A stretch of 64,000 bases of DNA. Origin: Myxococcota bacterium. GTDB lineage: Bacteria > Myxococcota_A > Bradymonadia > UBA7976 > UBA1532. The notes under the pieces are model-generated. The model searched no databases. It had not been told where the DNA came from and saw only the letters and a program-made list of their open reading frames with translations. Shown in pieces: positions 8,079 to 17,324 of this stretch (its first letter is position 1; every line of letters begins with the position of its first letter). The position numbers and the translations under genes are program-made. Location: the NCBI GenBank assembly GCA_023150895.1, contig JAKLJY010000005.1:1-64000 (forward strand), given 5' to 3'.

Positions 8079-9140
8079 TCAGTTTTCGGGGACGAGGACC
8101 ATGCGGGCGCGCAGCGTGTGCGCCTCCATGGCATCGAGACAGGCGTTCACTTCGGACATCGGCGCCTCTTCCAGGAAGGGCAGAAGCTGCACCTTGCCCT
8201 GCCGCACGAGGTCGAGCACGGCGGGGTAGGCCTCCACCGGGCAGCCCCAGGTGCCATGCGCCGTGGCGTCGTACGCCATGAGATTCGAGAGGCGCACGGA
8301 GACCTTCTCCATCGTGTAGCCGACGAAGAGATTCGTGCTGCCATGTGTCATCAGCGACCACGCGGCGTTCTGCCCGTTCGGGTGACCGCTGCACTCGAAG
8401 ACTTTGAGGTCGAGCCCGGTCTTCTCCCGGGCCTTCAGCGCGGCCGTCACCTGCTTGCGCAGGGGCTTGACGTCGTCGCCCGTCAGGACGGCCGTCTCGT
8501 TGGCCCCGAAGGCCGAAATCTTCTCGAGGCGCGGCGCGCTGACGTCGCAGGCGATGACGTGCGCGCCGAGGGCCGCCGCGATCTGCACCAGAAAGCCGCC
8601 GACCCCGCCGGCGCCGACGATCACGGCGACGTCTCCCGCGCCGAGCTTGGCGCGCAGGGCGGCCTGCCAGGCCGTCGAGACCGCGTCGGCCACGACCGAC
8701 AGCGCGCGGTAGTCCGGCACGGGCAGGTCCGCGTCGATCGGCACGAGCGGCGCGGAGGGCACGACGAGGTGGCTGGCGAACCCGCCGTGGATGTCGTTGC
8801 CGGGCATCTTCTGCGAGGGGCAGGCGTTGCCCCGACCGGCGCGGCAGTAGGCACAGCGCCCGCAGGGCATCACCGCCGGGATGAGCACCCGCTCGCCGAT
8901 GCGTCGGACGGCGGCCTCCCCGGCGGCGACGACGCGACCCACGATCTCGTGGCCGAGCACCAACGGCAATGCGTGACGCGGGGCGACGTGGGCGCGGGCG
9001 AAGCCGAGATCGGTGTGACACAGACCACAGGCGTCGACGGCAACGACGACCTCGTCGGGGGCGGGCGCGGCGAGGGCGAACGGTTGACGCAATAATGCGC
9101 CACCGCCGCTCTGGGCGAAGTAGCCCACGGCTTCGAACAT
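8079..9140 (-). CDS. had: 6-hydroxycyclohex-1-ene-1-carbonyl-CoA dehydrogenase
   Basis: A zinc-dependent medium-chain alcohol dehydrogenase, 353 aa. It oxidises the 6-hydroxy intermediate to the 6-oxo compound used by Oah, with NAD+. Catalytic zinc motifs are CGLCHTD (38-44) and GHEIVGRV; the four structural-zinc Cys are in CGRCAYCRAGRGNAC. A Rossmann glycine motif (VGAGGVGGFL) follows in the second half. It is the first gene of the operon. Its ATG has GGAG 7 nt upstream, and the promoter/operator lies about 80-110 nt upstream. The oah gene follows after 31 nt. Confidence 0.9.
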   Translation of the reverse strand: MFEAVGYFAQSGGGALLRQPFALAAPAPDEVVVAVDACGLCHTDLGFARAHVAPRHALPLVLGHEIVGRVVAAGEAAVRRIGERVLIPAVMPCGRCAYCRAGRGNACPSQKMPGNDIHGGFASHLVVPSAPLVPIDADLPVPDYRALSVVADAVSTAWQAALRAKLGAGDVAVIVGAGGVGGFLVQIAAALGAHVIACDVSAPRLEKISAFGANETAVLTGDDVKPLRKQVTAALKAREKTGLDLKVFECSGHPNGQNAAWSLMTHGSTNLFVGYTMEKVSVRLSNLMAYDATAHGTWGCPVEAYPAVLDLVRQGKVQLLPFLEEAPMSEVNACLDAMEAHTLRARMVLVPEN

Positions 9141-9218
9141 GACGACACTCCGGGTGGACGGACGACGGGTTGCGGTCGGTCGCCGCCCGGCCCGTGAGCC
9201 GGCTGGCGTCCAGGAGCG

Positions 9219-9247
9219 AGAAAAGCGAACGAACGTTCGTCCGTCAA
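9219..9247 (-). promoter_or_regulatory. sigma70-like promoter of the benzoyl-CoA operon
   Basis: Read on the minus strand, TTGACG (9247-9242) is followed by a 17-nt spacer and TTTTCT (9224-9219). The -35 box matches 5 of 6 consensus bases; the -10 match is weak (3 of 6). The element sits about 80-105 nt upstream of the had ATG and downstream of the sdh hairpin. No other promoter is obvious in the operon. Confidence 0.55.
9229..9240. promoter_or_regulatory. palindromic operator, probable TetR-family site
   Basis: ACGAACGTTCGT is a perfect 12-bp palindrome, and flanking bases extend the symmetry imperfectly (GCGAACG... / ...CGTCCGT). It lies wholly within the spacer of the promoter above, where a bound dimer would block RNA polymerase. 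Short palindromes of this kind are typical TetR-family operators. The natural binder is the TetR protein at 5393-6127. Confidence 0.65.
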
Positions 9248-9266
9248 CGTCGGTGGTCGTCTACAC

Positions 9267-9303
9267 CCGGCTCCCTTGACCTGGAGCAAGTCAACGGAGC
9301 CGG
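9267..9303 (-). terminator. strong hairpin after sdhB
   Basis: CCGGCTCCCTTGAC and GTCAACGGAGCCGG pair over 13 of 14 bases around a 9-nt loop, starting 20 nt past the sdhB stop. No T-run follows. It probably ends the sdhCAB transcript and insulates it from the benzoyl-CoA promoter immediately downstream. Confidence 0.7.
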
Positions 9304-9322
9304 GGCGGGGGCGCGCCGAGGG

Positions 9323-10092
<770 letters not shown>

Positions 10093-10093
<1 letters not shown>

Positions 10094-12006
10094 TACTTGT
10101 AGCTCCGTTGGGTCGGGTGCACGTATTCGAAGTTCAGCGCCTCTTTGTGGAGCACGGGGGTCACCCCCTCGCCCTTCCACTCCCAGGCCGCCGCGTACTG
10201 GAACCGTTCGTCGTTCCGGGCCGCCTCGCCGTCCGGCGTCTGATACTCCTCGCGGAAGTGGCCGCCGCAGCTCTCTTCGCGGTGCAGGGCGTCACGACAC
10301 ATGAGTTCGCCGAGTTCGAGGAAGTCGGCGACGCGCCCGGCCTTCTCGAGCTCCTTGTTGAACTCCTCGCCCGTGCCCGGGATGGAGACGTTCTGCCAGA
10401 ACTCGGCGCGCAGCTCGGGGATGCGCTTCAGGTTGTGCTCGAGGCCGGCCTTGTTGCGACCCATGCCGCAGTTGTCCCACATGAGCTTGCCGAGCTCGCG
10501 GTGGAAGCTGTCGACCGTGCGCTTGCCCTTGATGGCGAGCAGCTTGGCCGTGCGGTCGTTGACCCGCGCGAGGGCGGCCTTGACCTCGGGGTGATCGAGG
10601 CCGACGGCGCCGGGCTTCACCGTGGCGAGGTAGTCGCCGATGGTGTACGGCAGCACGAAGTAGCCGTCCGCGAGACCCTGCATCAGCGCACTGGCGCCGA
10701 GGCGGTTGGCCCCGTGATCGCTGAAGTTGGCCTCGCCGATGGCGTACAGACCGGGGACGGTGGTCATCAGGTTGTAATCCACCCAGAGGCCGCCCATCGT
10801 GTAGTGGACCGCCGGGTAGATGCGCATCGGGACCTTGTAGGGGTCCTCGCCCGTGATGCGCTCGTACATCTGGAACAGATTGCCGTAGCGCTCGGCCACG
10901 GTGTTCGCCCCGAGGCGCTTGATGGCATCGGCGAAGTCGAGATAGACGCCGAGGCCGCCGGGACCGACGCCCCGACCTTCGTCACAGACGGCCTTCGCGG
11001 CGCGGCTCGCCACGTCGCGCGGCACCAGGTTGCCGAAGCTCGGGTAGCGCCGCTCGAGGTAGTAATCGCGCTCGTCCGCCGGGATGGCGCCCGGCGCGCG
11101 GGTATCGCCCGCCTTCTTCGGCACCCATACCCGGCCGTCGTTGCGCAGCGACTCGGACATGAGCGTCAGCTTGCTCTGATAGTCGCCGCTGACGGGAATG
11201 CACGTCGGGTGAATCTGCGTGTAGCAGGGGTTGCCGAACAGGGCGCCGTGCTTGTGCGCCCGCCAGACGGCCGTGGCGTTGCTGCCCTTCGCGTTCGTCG
11301 ACAGGAAGAAGACGTTGCCGTACCCGCCCGTGCCGAGGGCGACGGCGTCGCCCATGTGCGCCTCGACCTTGCCGGTGACGAGGTCCCGCGTGACGATGCC
11401 GCGCGCGACGCCGTCGACGACGATGACATCGAGCATCTCGGTGCGGGCGTACATCTGCACCTTGCCGAGGCCGATCTGGCGCTCGAGGGCCTGGTACGCC
11501 CCGATGAGGAGCTGCTGGCCGGTCTGACCGCGGGCGTAGAAGGTGCGGCTGACCTGCGCGCCGCCGAAGGAGCGGTTGGCGAGCACGCCGCCGTATTCGC
11601 GGGCGAAGGGCACGCCCTGCGCGACACACTGGTCGATGATGTTCACGCTGACCTGAGCGAGCCGATAGACGTTGGCCTCGCGCGCCCGGTAGTCGCCGCC
11701 CTTCACCGTGTCGTAGAAGAGCCGATAGATGCTGTCGCCGTCGTTCTGGTAGTTCTTGGCGGCGTTGATGCCGCCCTGCGCCGCGATGGAGTGCGCGCGC
11801 CGGGGCGAGTCCTGGAAGCAGAACGCCTTGACGTTGTACCCGAGCTCGGCGAGCGTCGCGGCCGCGGCGCCACCGGCGAGGCCGGTGCCCACCACGATGA
11901 CCGTGAACTTGCGCTTGTTGGCCGGGTTGACGAGCTTCATCTTGAAGCGGTGGGTGTCCCACTTCTTTTCGATGGGGCCTTCGGGAATGTGTGCGTCGAG
12001 TTTCAT
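10093..12006 (-). CDS. sdhA: succinate dehydrogenase/fumarate reductase flavoprotein subunit
   Basis: A 637-aa flavoprotein that interconverts succinate and fumarate on the cytoplasmic face of the inner membrane. The FAD-binding motif is [20 protein letters not shown] near residue 40. The covalent-FAD His is in [15 protein letters not shown]. Active-site segments include HPTCIP and the C-terminal [27 protein letters not shown]. The length and the b558-type partner fit the non-classical (type B-like) SdhA of delta-proteobacteria and Bacteroidetes. It lies 15 nt after sdhC. Confidence 0.96.
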
Positions 12007-12021
12007 GTCCGGGGCCCTTCC

Positions 12022-12723
12022 TTACTTGACCGCGCCGAGGAGGATGGCGACGGGCATGGAGCTGAAGCCGATGGCGATCAGGGCGCCGAACACCTTGGCC
12101 CCCAGGCGGATGCGGGGCATGTAGGCGGGGTGGCTGAGGCCGAGCGTCTGAAACAGGCTGTAGAGCCCGTGGTACAGGTGCATGCCCAACGCGAACATCG
12201 CGAAGACGTAGACCGCCACCAGCGCCGGGTTCTGGAAGCTGGCGATCATGTTGCCGTAGATGTTGGTGTGGCTGAACGAGCCCGCGATGGGCGAGGCCAC
12301 GCCCACCGTCAGGTGCAGCAGGTGGTAGATGATGTAGAAGAAGAGCGAGATACCGCCCCAGAACATGTTCTTCGACGCCGCGGTCGACTGCAGATGCTTG
12401 TGCATCTTGTACTGCACGGGGCGCGCCTCGTTGCTGAGGCGCTTGAGCCCGGCCGCCGCCCAGACGTGGGCGATGAGCGAGAAGCCGACGACGATGCGCG
12501 TGCCCCAGAGCAGCGCGGGCGTGTTCTTGAGGAACGCGGCGTAGGCGTTCAGCTTGACCCCGCCGTCTCCGGCGAAGACCTGCAGGTTGCCGACCAGGTG
12601 GCCGACGACGAAGCCGAACATGATGAAGCCGGTGACGGCCATGACCGTCTTCTTGCCGAGCGTGCTCGACAAGAAGCGGGCCAGCGGGCCTGCGTCACTG
12701 ACGGATTGGGAAGCGGTTGACAT
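12022..12723 (-). CDS. sdhC: succinate dehydrogenase cytochrome b558-type membrane anchor
   Basis: A 233-aa integral membrane protein with five predicted helices, of the single-anchor b558 family (SdhC/FrdC that binds two haems b and carries no SdhD partner). His residues suited to haem ligation lie in the helices (GHLVGNL, IAHVWAA, YHLLHLTVG, MHLYHGLYS). The anchor lets the enzyme exchange electrons with (mena)quinone. It is the first gene of sdhCAB; a G-rich stretch 5-10 nt before the ATG may serve as the ribosome site. Confidence 0.93.
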   Translation of the reverse strand: MSTASQSVSDAGPLARFLSSTLGKKTVMAVTGFIMFGFVVGHLVGNLQVFAGDGGVKLNAYAAFLKNTPALLWGTRIVVGFSLIAHVWAAAGLKRLSNEARPVQYKMHKHLQSTAASKNMFWGGISLFFYIIYHLLHLTVGVASPIAGSFSHTNIYGNMIASFQNPALVAVYVFAMFALGMHLYHGLYSLFQTLGLSHPAYMPRIRLGAKVFGALIAIGFSSMPVAILLGAVK

Positions 12724-12752
12724 CGGTCGACCCCCACGAGGTTTCGTGAATC

Positions 12753-12779
12753 GTTCCGGCGCAAATTACGCGCCGGAAC
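12753..12779 (-). terminator. hairpin between the TPR gene and sdhC
   Basis: A perfect 10-bp inverted repeat (GTTCCGGCGC / GCGCCGGAAC) with the 7-nt A/T-rich loop AAATTAC. It lies 53 nt past the stop of the upstream gene and 30 nt before sdhC. No T-tract follows. It is either a terminator for the TPR gene or a 5' UTR stem of the sdh mRNA. Confidence 0.6.
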
Positions 12780-12831
12780 CAGGGAATCAACCTCTTTGAT
12801 GCACCGCTTGACCGGGGGGGTTCGCCCGGGA

Positions 12832-14625
12832 TCAGGGCAAAGGGTAACCGATGACGGTCGCCGGGGTTGCCTCGAACGTCAGGCAGAGCGAGTAGCCGTC
12901 GTTCGTCCCGTTGCCGTCGAGGTCGAGATCGGGCTGCAGGAAGATCGGGATGAGGCCCTGGAATTCCGCCGGGACGACCACGAGCGCGGCGTCGAGGTCT
13001 TCCTGCGTGATCTGGCCGGCAATCGTACCGGTGGAGATGGTCAGGCCGGCGTTCGCATCGACCGCGATGCCGCCCGTGATGCTGGCGCTGGTGAGGTTGA
13101 GCTCGACCTCGACGCCCTGCACGGGGAGCTGCAGCGTGAAGTTGCCCGGACCGGCCTGCAGCCGCCCGGCGTCGGCCTCGGCCGGGTTGAAGAGGATGAG
13201 CGGATCGCCGTTCGCGTCGAGGGCCGCGTCGCTGACGATGTAGCTGCCGTCGGGCTGGTCGCTGCCGGTCAGCACGGCGATGGCGAACTGGCCGTCCATC
13301 GCGCCGGCGGGGAGGCCGATGGAGACCGGCAGAAGGTTCAGGCTCTGCTCGTTGATGGACGTCTGGAGCTGGCCGTTGACGAAGGCGCCGAGGCCCGCGA
13401 AGGCGTTGTCGGGACCGCCGCCGTTGAAGTCCGGGCACGACCGGTCGCCCTGGTTGGCGATGGCCGCGGTGGTGATGCGCGCGTAGGCGTAGTCGCTCTC
13501 GGGCACCGGGGGCGGGGGCGGGGGCTCGGCGGGGGCGTCGGCGGGAGCGTCGGCGGCGCGGGGCTCGCGCGGTTCGCGCGGTTCGCGGGCTTCTCGCTGC
13601 GGGCCACGGGCCTCTCGCTGCGGGCCGCGGGCCGGACGCTCGCGGTGGGGGCGCATGGCGGTCAGGCGGTCGAGCGTGGCGTGGATGTGGCGGCGGACAC
13701 CCCGAGCGTCCCCGCGCAGCGCACGACGGAGGAGCTCGTCGGCGTACTGCAGATCGCGGTTGCGCGCCTTCTGCTGCGCCGCGGACAGCTCCGTCTCGCC
13801 CTCGGGCGGGGTGAGGGCGGCGGCGCGGTCCATCAGAAGCTGCGCGAGGTTGTGCATCAGGAGAGCGCTCTGGGGCGCGCGGTCGATGCCGGTGCGGTAG
13901 GCCTTCTCGGCGGCCCCGATGTCGCGCTCGGCGTCCTTCGCCCAGGTGCCGCGGGCGTTCCAGACGAGTTCGGGATCGCCGCGCTCGGCCGCATCGGCCC
14001 AGGCGCCCTCGGCGGCGGCGGGATCGGCGTACCAGAGGAGCTGGGCGCGCAGCACGTGGAAGAGGGGATCGTCGGCGAGCCGGCCCTCGAGCTCGCCCCA
14101 TTGCTCTGCGAGGAAAGACACGAAGCCGAGATCGGCCCGCGGATCCTTCAGGTCGAAGAGCAGCGTCGAGAACCCTTGCCGGACGAGCTGAAGCAGCCGG
14201 GCGCCGTCGTTCGGGCTCAGCGTGTCCCGCGTACCGAGCTCCGTCACGGCGTCGCGCACGATGCCGATGACGTCGGCGGGGCGTCCGTCGCGACGGGCGG
14301 ACTGCACCGCGATCTGGTAGTACTCGACACCGCGCGGGCCGCCGGCGACGCCGCTCTGCACGACGCGCTCGGCGAAATGCTGCCAGCCGGCCTTGAAGCA
14401 CAGCGCAGCGAGGCTCGGGCCGACCTCCGGGTACTTCACGGCGAGGGCGAAGAGGCGTTCGAGCTCGAACTCGACCTCGGCGGAGGGGCGCCGGCGCCCG
14501 ACCTCGCGGGGCGCGGCGTCGGCCTCGGGGGAGGACTCGGCGGTCTCGCTCGGCGCCGGCGGTGCGTCGGTGGAAGGCTCGGTCGCGTCGGCGACGGGGG
14601 GCTCGGGGCGGTCTTCGTTTTCCAT
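12832..14625 (-). CDS. TPR-like protein fused to a secreted-type C-terminal domain
   Basis: A 597-aa protein of unknown function in three parts. Residues 1-50 are acidic and Pro/Ala-rich. Residues 50-320 are helical with TPR-like repeats (WADAAERGDPELVWNARGTW, AEKAYRTGIDRAPQSALLMHNLAQLL). An Arg/Glu/Pro linker with repeated 'GPQREAR' and 'EPR' units leads to a domain of about 230 residues rich in Asn, Gly and Asp (CPDFNGGGPDNAFAGLGAF, DANGDP, DLDGNGTNDG). The last domain resembles those of exported myxobacterial proteins, yet no signal peptide is visible. The start is the ATG at MENEDRPEPP; an upstream in-frame ATG adds 53 unlikely residues. A frameshift or assembly join between two genes cannot be excluded. 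Confidence 0.75.
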   Translation of the reverse strand: MENEDRPEPPVADATEPSTDAPPAPSETAESSPEADAAPREVGRRRPSAEVEFELERLFALAVKYPEVGPSLAALCFKAGWQHFAERVVQSGVAGGPRGVEYYQIAVQSARRDGRPADVIGIVRDAVTELGTRDTLSPNDGARLLQLVRQGFSTLLFDLKDPRADLGFVSFLAEQWGELEGRLADDPLFHVLRAQLLWYADPAAAEGAWADAAERGDPELVWNARGTWAKDAERDIGAAEKAYRTGIDRAPQSALLMHNLAQLLMDRAAALTPPEGETELSAAQQKARNRDLQYADELLRRALRGDARGVRRHIHATLDRLTAMRPHRERPARGPQREARGPQREAREPREPREPRAADAPADAPAEPPPPPPVPESDYAYARITTAAIANQGDRSCPDFNGGGPDNAFAGLGAFVNGQLQTSINEQSLNLLPVSIGLPAGAMDGQFAIAVLTGSDQPDGSYIVSDAALDANGDPLILFNPAEADAGRLQAGPGNFTLQLPVQGVEVELNLTSASITGGIAVDANAGLTISTGTIAGQITQEDLDAALVVVPAEFQGLIPIFLQPDLDLDGNGTNDGYSLCLTFEATPATVIGYPLP

Positions 14626-14810
14626 GGCGCGCGGATTGAAAGCAGACCCGCCCGGGGGGGCAACTGGATTCGGCGTCCAGCGGGAAAAAAACGCATGTCG
14701 AGACGATTCGGGCGCCCCAATTCGTTTGGTTCCGCCGCCCGTTCGTCCGATGTTGCGGGCATGGGCGCGGTCGGCGGGCGGCATCGCCTCACCCTGCGCC
14801 GGGAGGCGAC

Positions 14811-15629
14811 GTGGACGATCGAGCGCCGACGAGCCTGGCCGACCGCGTGATGCGGTTCGTCGATCCGGACGCGGACGCGCCCATCGACGTGGCGCTCCTG
14901 CGCCGCATGGGGGCCCTCGTCGTTCTGGTCATGCTCGGGGTCGTCGTGCCCTCGAACCGTCTTCTCGGGCTGCCCGTCGTCGTCGACGTCGTCGCCGCCG
15001 GTCTCGCGCTCGCCGCGTTCGCCATCGTCTGGGCCTCCCGACGCGGACGCCACTGGAAGGGCCTGTTCTGGGGCCTGAACCTGCTCGGCATCGACGCGGC
15101 CTTCTTCGTGAGCTTCGGTGCGGACGGCAGCGTGCAAGGCTGGCTGTTTCCCCTCACGGCGCTGACCGTCGGCCTCTTCGACGGGCGTCGTCGGGTGCTG
15201 GCATTGCTCTTCCTCGGCGCAAACGCCGTCGCGCTCCTCGTCGTCGATTTCACGCGCCCGGGCCTCATCGATCGCCCGGCGTCGCCCTCGACACGCTTCG
15301 AGGAGCTCGTCACCGGGCAGATCGCCGGACTGCTCGCGACGGCGCTCGTCGTCGGTCTCATCGCGTCGGCGTATCGACGCGAACAGGCGCGGCGCGCAGC
15401 CGCCAGCGAGGCCCTCGCCGGGAGCCTCGACGAGGTGCGGACCCTGCGCGGCCTCCTGTCGATCTGCGGCTGGTGCAAGAAGATCCGCACCGAGGGGGAG
15501 ACCTGGGTCGCCCTCGAACGCTACGTGGCGACGCACACGGCGGCCACGTTCACCCATGGCATCTGTCCGAACTGCCTCGACCGGCACTTCGGCGACGCGC
15601 CGGAAGGCGGGGATGAGCCGCTGCCCTGA
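14811..15629 (+). CDS. six-helix membrane protein with a C-terminal Cys-rich cytoplasmic module
   Basis: A 272-aa protein. Residues 30-190 form about six membrane helices. After a short helical linker (about 190-215) comes LLSICGWCKKIR...ALERYVATHT...THGICPNCLDRHF. This 45-residue CxxC...CxxC module is seen at the C-terminus of many sensor kinases, PAS and response-regulator proteins and may bind zinc. No kinase, GGDEF or other output domain is present, so the protein may be a stand-alone sensor or adaptor. It starts at GTG with GGGAGG 4 nt upstream and is divergent from the TPR gene across 185 nt. Confidence 0.8.
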   Translation: MDDRAPTSLADRVMRFVDPDADAPIDVALLRRMGALVVLVMLGVVVPSNRLLGLPVVVDVVAAGLALAAFAIVWASRRGRHWKGLFWGLNLLGIDAAFFVSFGADGSVQGWLFPLTALTVGLFDGRRRVLALLFLGANAVALLVVDFTRPGLIDRPASPSTRFEELVTGQIAGLLATALVVGLIASAYRREQARRAAASEALAGSLDEVRTLRGLLSICGWCKKIRTEGETWVALERYVATHTAATFTHGICPNCLDRHFGDAPEGGDEPLP

Positions 15630-15639
15630 TGGAGGCCCG

Positions 15640-16140
15640 TCAGAGGAGCTTGTAGAGGATGACGAGGTCGTCGCCGGGTTTGTAGAACCCGGGCAGCCGG
15701 CCGCCCTCGATGTAATCCTGGTCGAGGTAGAACTGCAGCGTGCCGGCGTAGGCCTCCTGCGATGAGGTCTCGACGCGGACGAGGTGCCCCTCGGCCTGCC
15801 GGCAGGTCTCCTCGAGTGCGGCGCAGAGCTTGCGGCCGACCCCTTGGCCCCGGAACGCCGGGTCGACCGCCACCCAGTACAGGTCGTACGCGGCCTCGGT
15901 CATCGGCGTACGGCCGTAGGACAGGTAACCGGCGACGTGCTCGTCGTCCTCCGAGGCCCCGGCCGAGGCGCCGGGGGCGACGGCGACGATGCACTGGTAG
16001 CCGGACTGTTCCGGGCGGGTGATGGCGTCGTCGATGAGCTCGAGCGCGACGATGCGCTCCTCGTCCGTGAACGTGTCAATGCGCTGCAGCAACGTGACCA
16101 ACGACGCGCGGTCGCGCGACAAGATGGGGCGCAGGAACAT
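15640..16140 (-). CDS. GNAT-family N-acetyltransferase
   Basis: A 166-aa single-domain GNAT. The acetyl-CoA pyrophosphate loop is VDPAFRGQGVGRKLCAALE (about residues 93-111), after the expected strand YDLYWVAV. The N-terminus (RPILSRDRASLVTLLQRIDTF) fits the GNAT start, so the ATG is probably right even though it makes a 65-nt overlap with the upstream ATP-grasp gene. The pairing suggests that the acetyltransferase acts on the product or substrate of the ligase. The substrate is unknown. Confidence 0.88.
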   Translation of the reverse strand: MFLRPILSRDRASLVTLLQRIDTFTDEERIVALELIDDAITRPEQSGYQCIVAVAPGASAGASEDDEHVAGYLSYGRTPMTEAAYDLYWVAVDPAFRGQGVGRKLCAALEETCRQAEGHLVRVETSSQEAYAGTLQFYLDQDYIEGGRLPGFYKPGDDLVILYKLL

Positions 16141-17230
16141 GGCGTGCTTTCAGGGCCGCACCGGCCAGGATCGTGAGGACGAGGTCCTCGTGGCGGTATC
16201 CGACCGAGGCGGCGGCGATGGCCATGCCCGCCTCGGGGTGCAAGTCGCAGTTGGGGTTCACGTCGATGACGCGGGGCGTCCCGGCCGCATCGAAGCGCAG
16301 GTCGACCCGGCCGTAGCTCGTGCCGCCGAGGGCCAGAAAGGCTGCTCGAGCCACCTGGCAGACCGCGGCGTACGCCTCCGGCGTCAGGCGGTCCCGTGCG
16401 GGCAGCGACCGCGCCACGGACTCGGGGCAGTCGGGCACCCACTTGCAGTCGTAGGTCACGATGGGCGGGATGTCGGCCGGGTATCCGGAGAAGTCGATCT
16501 CCGTCGGCACACAGACGCCCGTGAAGGGATCGGCGACGATCGCGACGTTGATCTCACGGCCGGGCAGGTACTCCTCGACGAGGAACGGGCCGGTCATGTG
16601 TCGCGCGAGGTGGGCGACCCGGGCGCGCAGGGCGGCCGCGTCGGCGCAGACCGAGTGGCGGTCGATGCCGATGGACGCGTCCGTGCGTGCCGGCTTCACG
16701 AAGACGGGAAAGCACAGGCCGCGCGCCTCGGGGCCCGCGCGGTCGAGATCGGTGGCGTCGAGGACCGCGAAACCGCGAGCGACGGGCACGCCGTGTGACT
16801 CGAGCAGCCGACGCGCCATGTCCTTGGCGAGCGCGAGGCGCATGATGCCGGGCCCGTTGCCCGTGTAGGGCATGCGCAGTGTCTCGCAGAGGCGGCCCAT
16901 CTCGGGCTCGCGACGGGCTTCACCCCCGATGGCCTCGACGAAGTTGAAGACCGCGTCGATGCGCTCCCGGACGAAGAGCGCCGGCAGGGCGTCGAGCGTG
17001 TCGTCCACCGGGACGAGCACCGCCCGGTGGCCGGCGCCTTCGAGCACGCCGCGGATGATCTCCGCGACCTCGGCAACCTCTGCGTCGGCTTCGTGTGAGG
17101 GGGGCTGGGGAGGCTCGGCGTCGTCGACGCCGAGCTCCTCTCGTGCGGCGGCGTCCGGGGTCGCCGTGGCATTGAAAACGATGGCGACCCGTTTGGGGCC
17201 GGCATCGCGAAGCAGGGTGTCGGTGTGCAT
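16076..17230 (-). CDS. ATP-grasp ligase related to D-alanine-D-alanine ligase
   Basis: A 384-aa carboxylate-amine ligase. The order is an N-terminal Rossmann-like domain (RVAIVFNAT, VFNFVEAIGG), the ATP-grasp core with lysine FPVFVKPARTDASIG and glutamate FLVEEYLPGREINV, and the Mg-binding strand RVIDVNPNCDLHPEAG. This fold activates a carboxylate as acyl-phosphate and joins it to an amine, making peptides or peptide-like amides. It lacks an obvious murein-pathway context. The ATG at MHTDTLL is preferred; a GTG four codons upstream is possible. An acidic insert (about 38-55) is unusual. It overlaps the GNAT gene by 65 nt, so the two are likely made together. Confidence 0.85.
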   Translation of the reverse strand: MHTDTLLRDAGPKRVAIVFNATATPDAAAREELGVDDAEPPQPPSHEADAEVAEVAEIIRGVLEGAGHRAVLVPVDDTLDALPALFVRERIDAVFNFVEAIGGEARREPEMGRLCETLRMPYTGNGPGIMRLALAKDMARRLLESHGVPVARGFAVLDATDLDRAGPEARGLCFPVFVKPARTDASIGIDRHSVCADAAALRARVAHLARHMTGPFLVEEYLPGREINVAIVADPFTGVCVPTEIDFSGYPADIPPIVTYDCKWVPDCPESVARSLPARDRLTPEAYAAVCQVARAAFLALGGTSYGRVDLRFDAAGTPRVIDVNPNCDLHPEAGMAIAAASVGYRHEDLVLTILAGAALKARHVPAPHLVARPRVVGHVAAAH

Positions 17231-17324
17231 GTGGTTTCGCACTATAGGTCCGGTGGCCCCGCCGTCAAGGGTCGCCGATGCGCCCCGTCTATCGCTCGCG
17301 CGGGGGCTCGACTAGCATGCGCCG

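Noticed and set aside
10108-12720. A plus-strand open frame of 870 codons opposite sdhA and sdhC
   Set aside because: The minus strand encodes unmistakable SdhA and SdhC with cofactor motifs; the plus-strand product has none.
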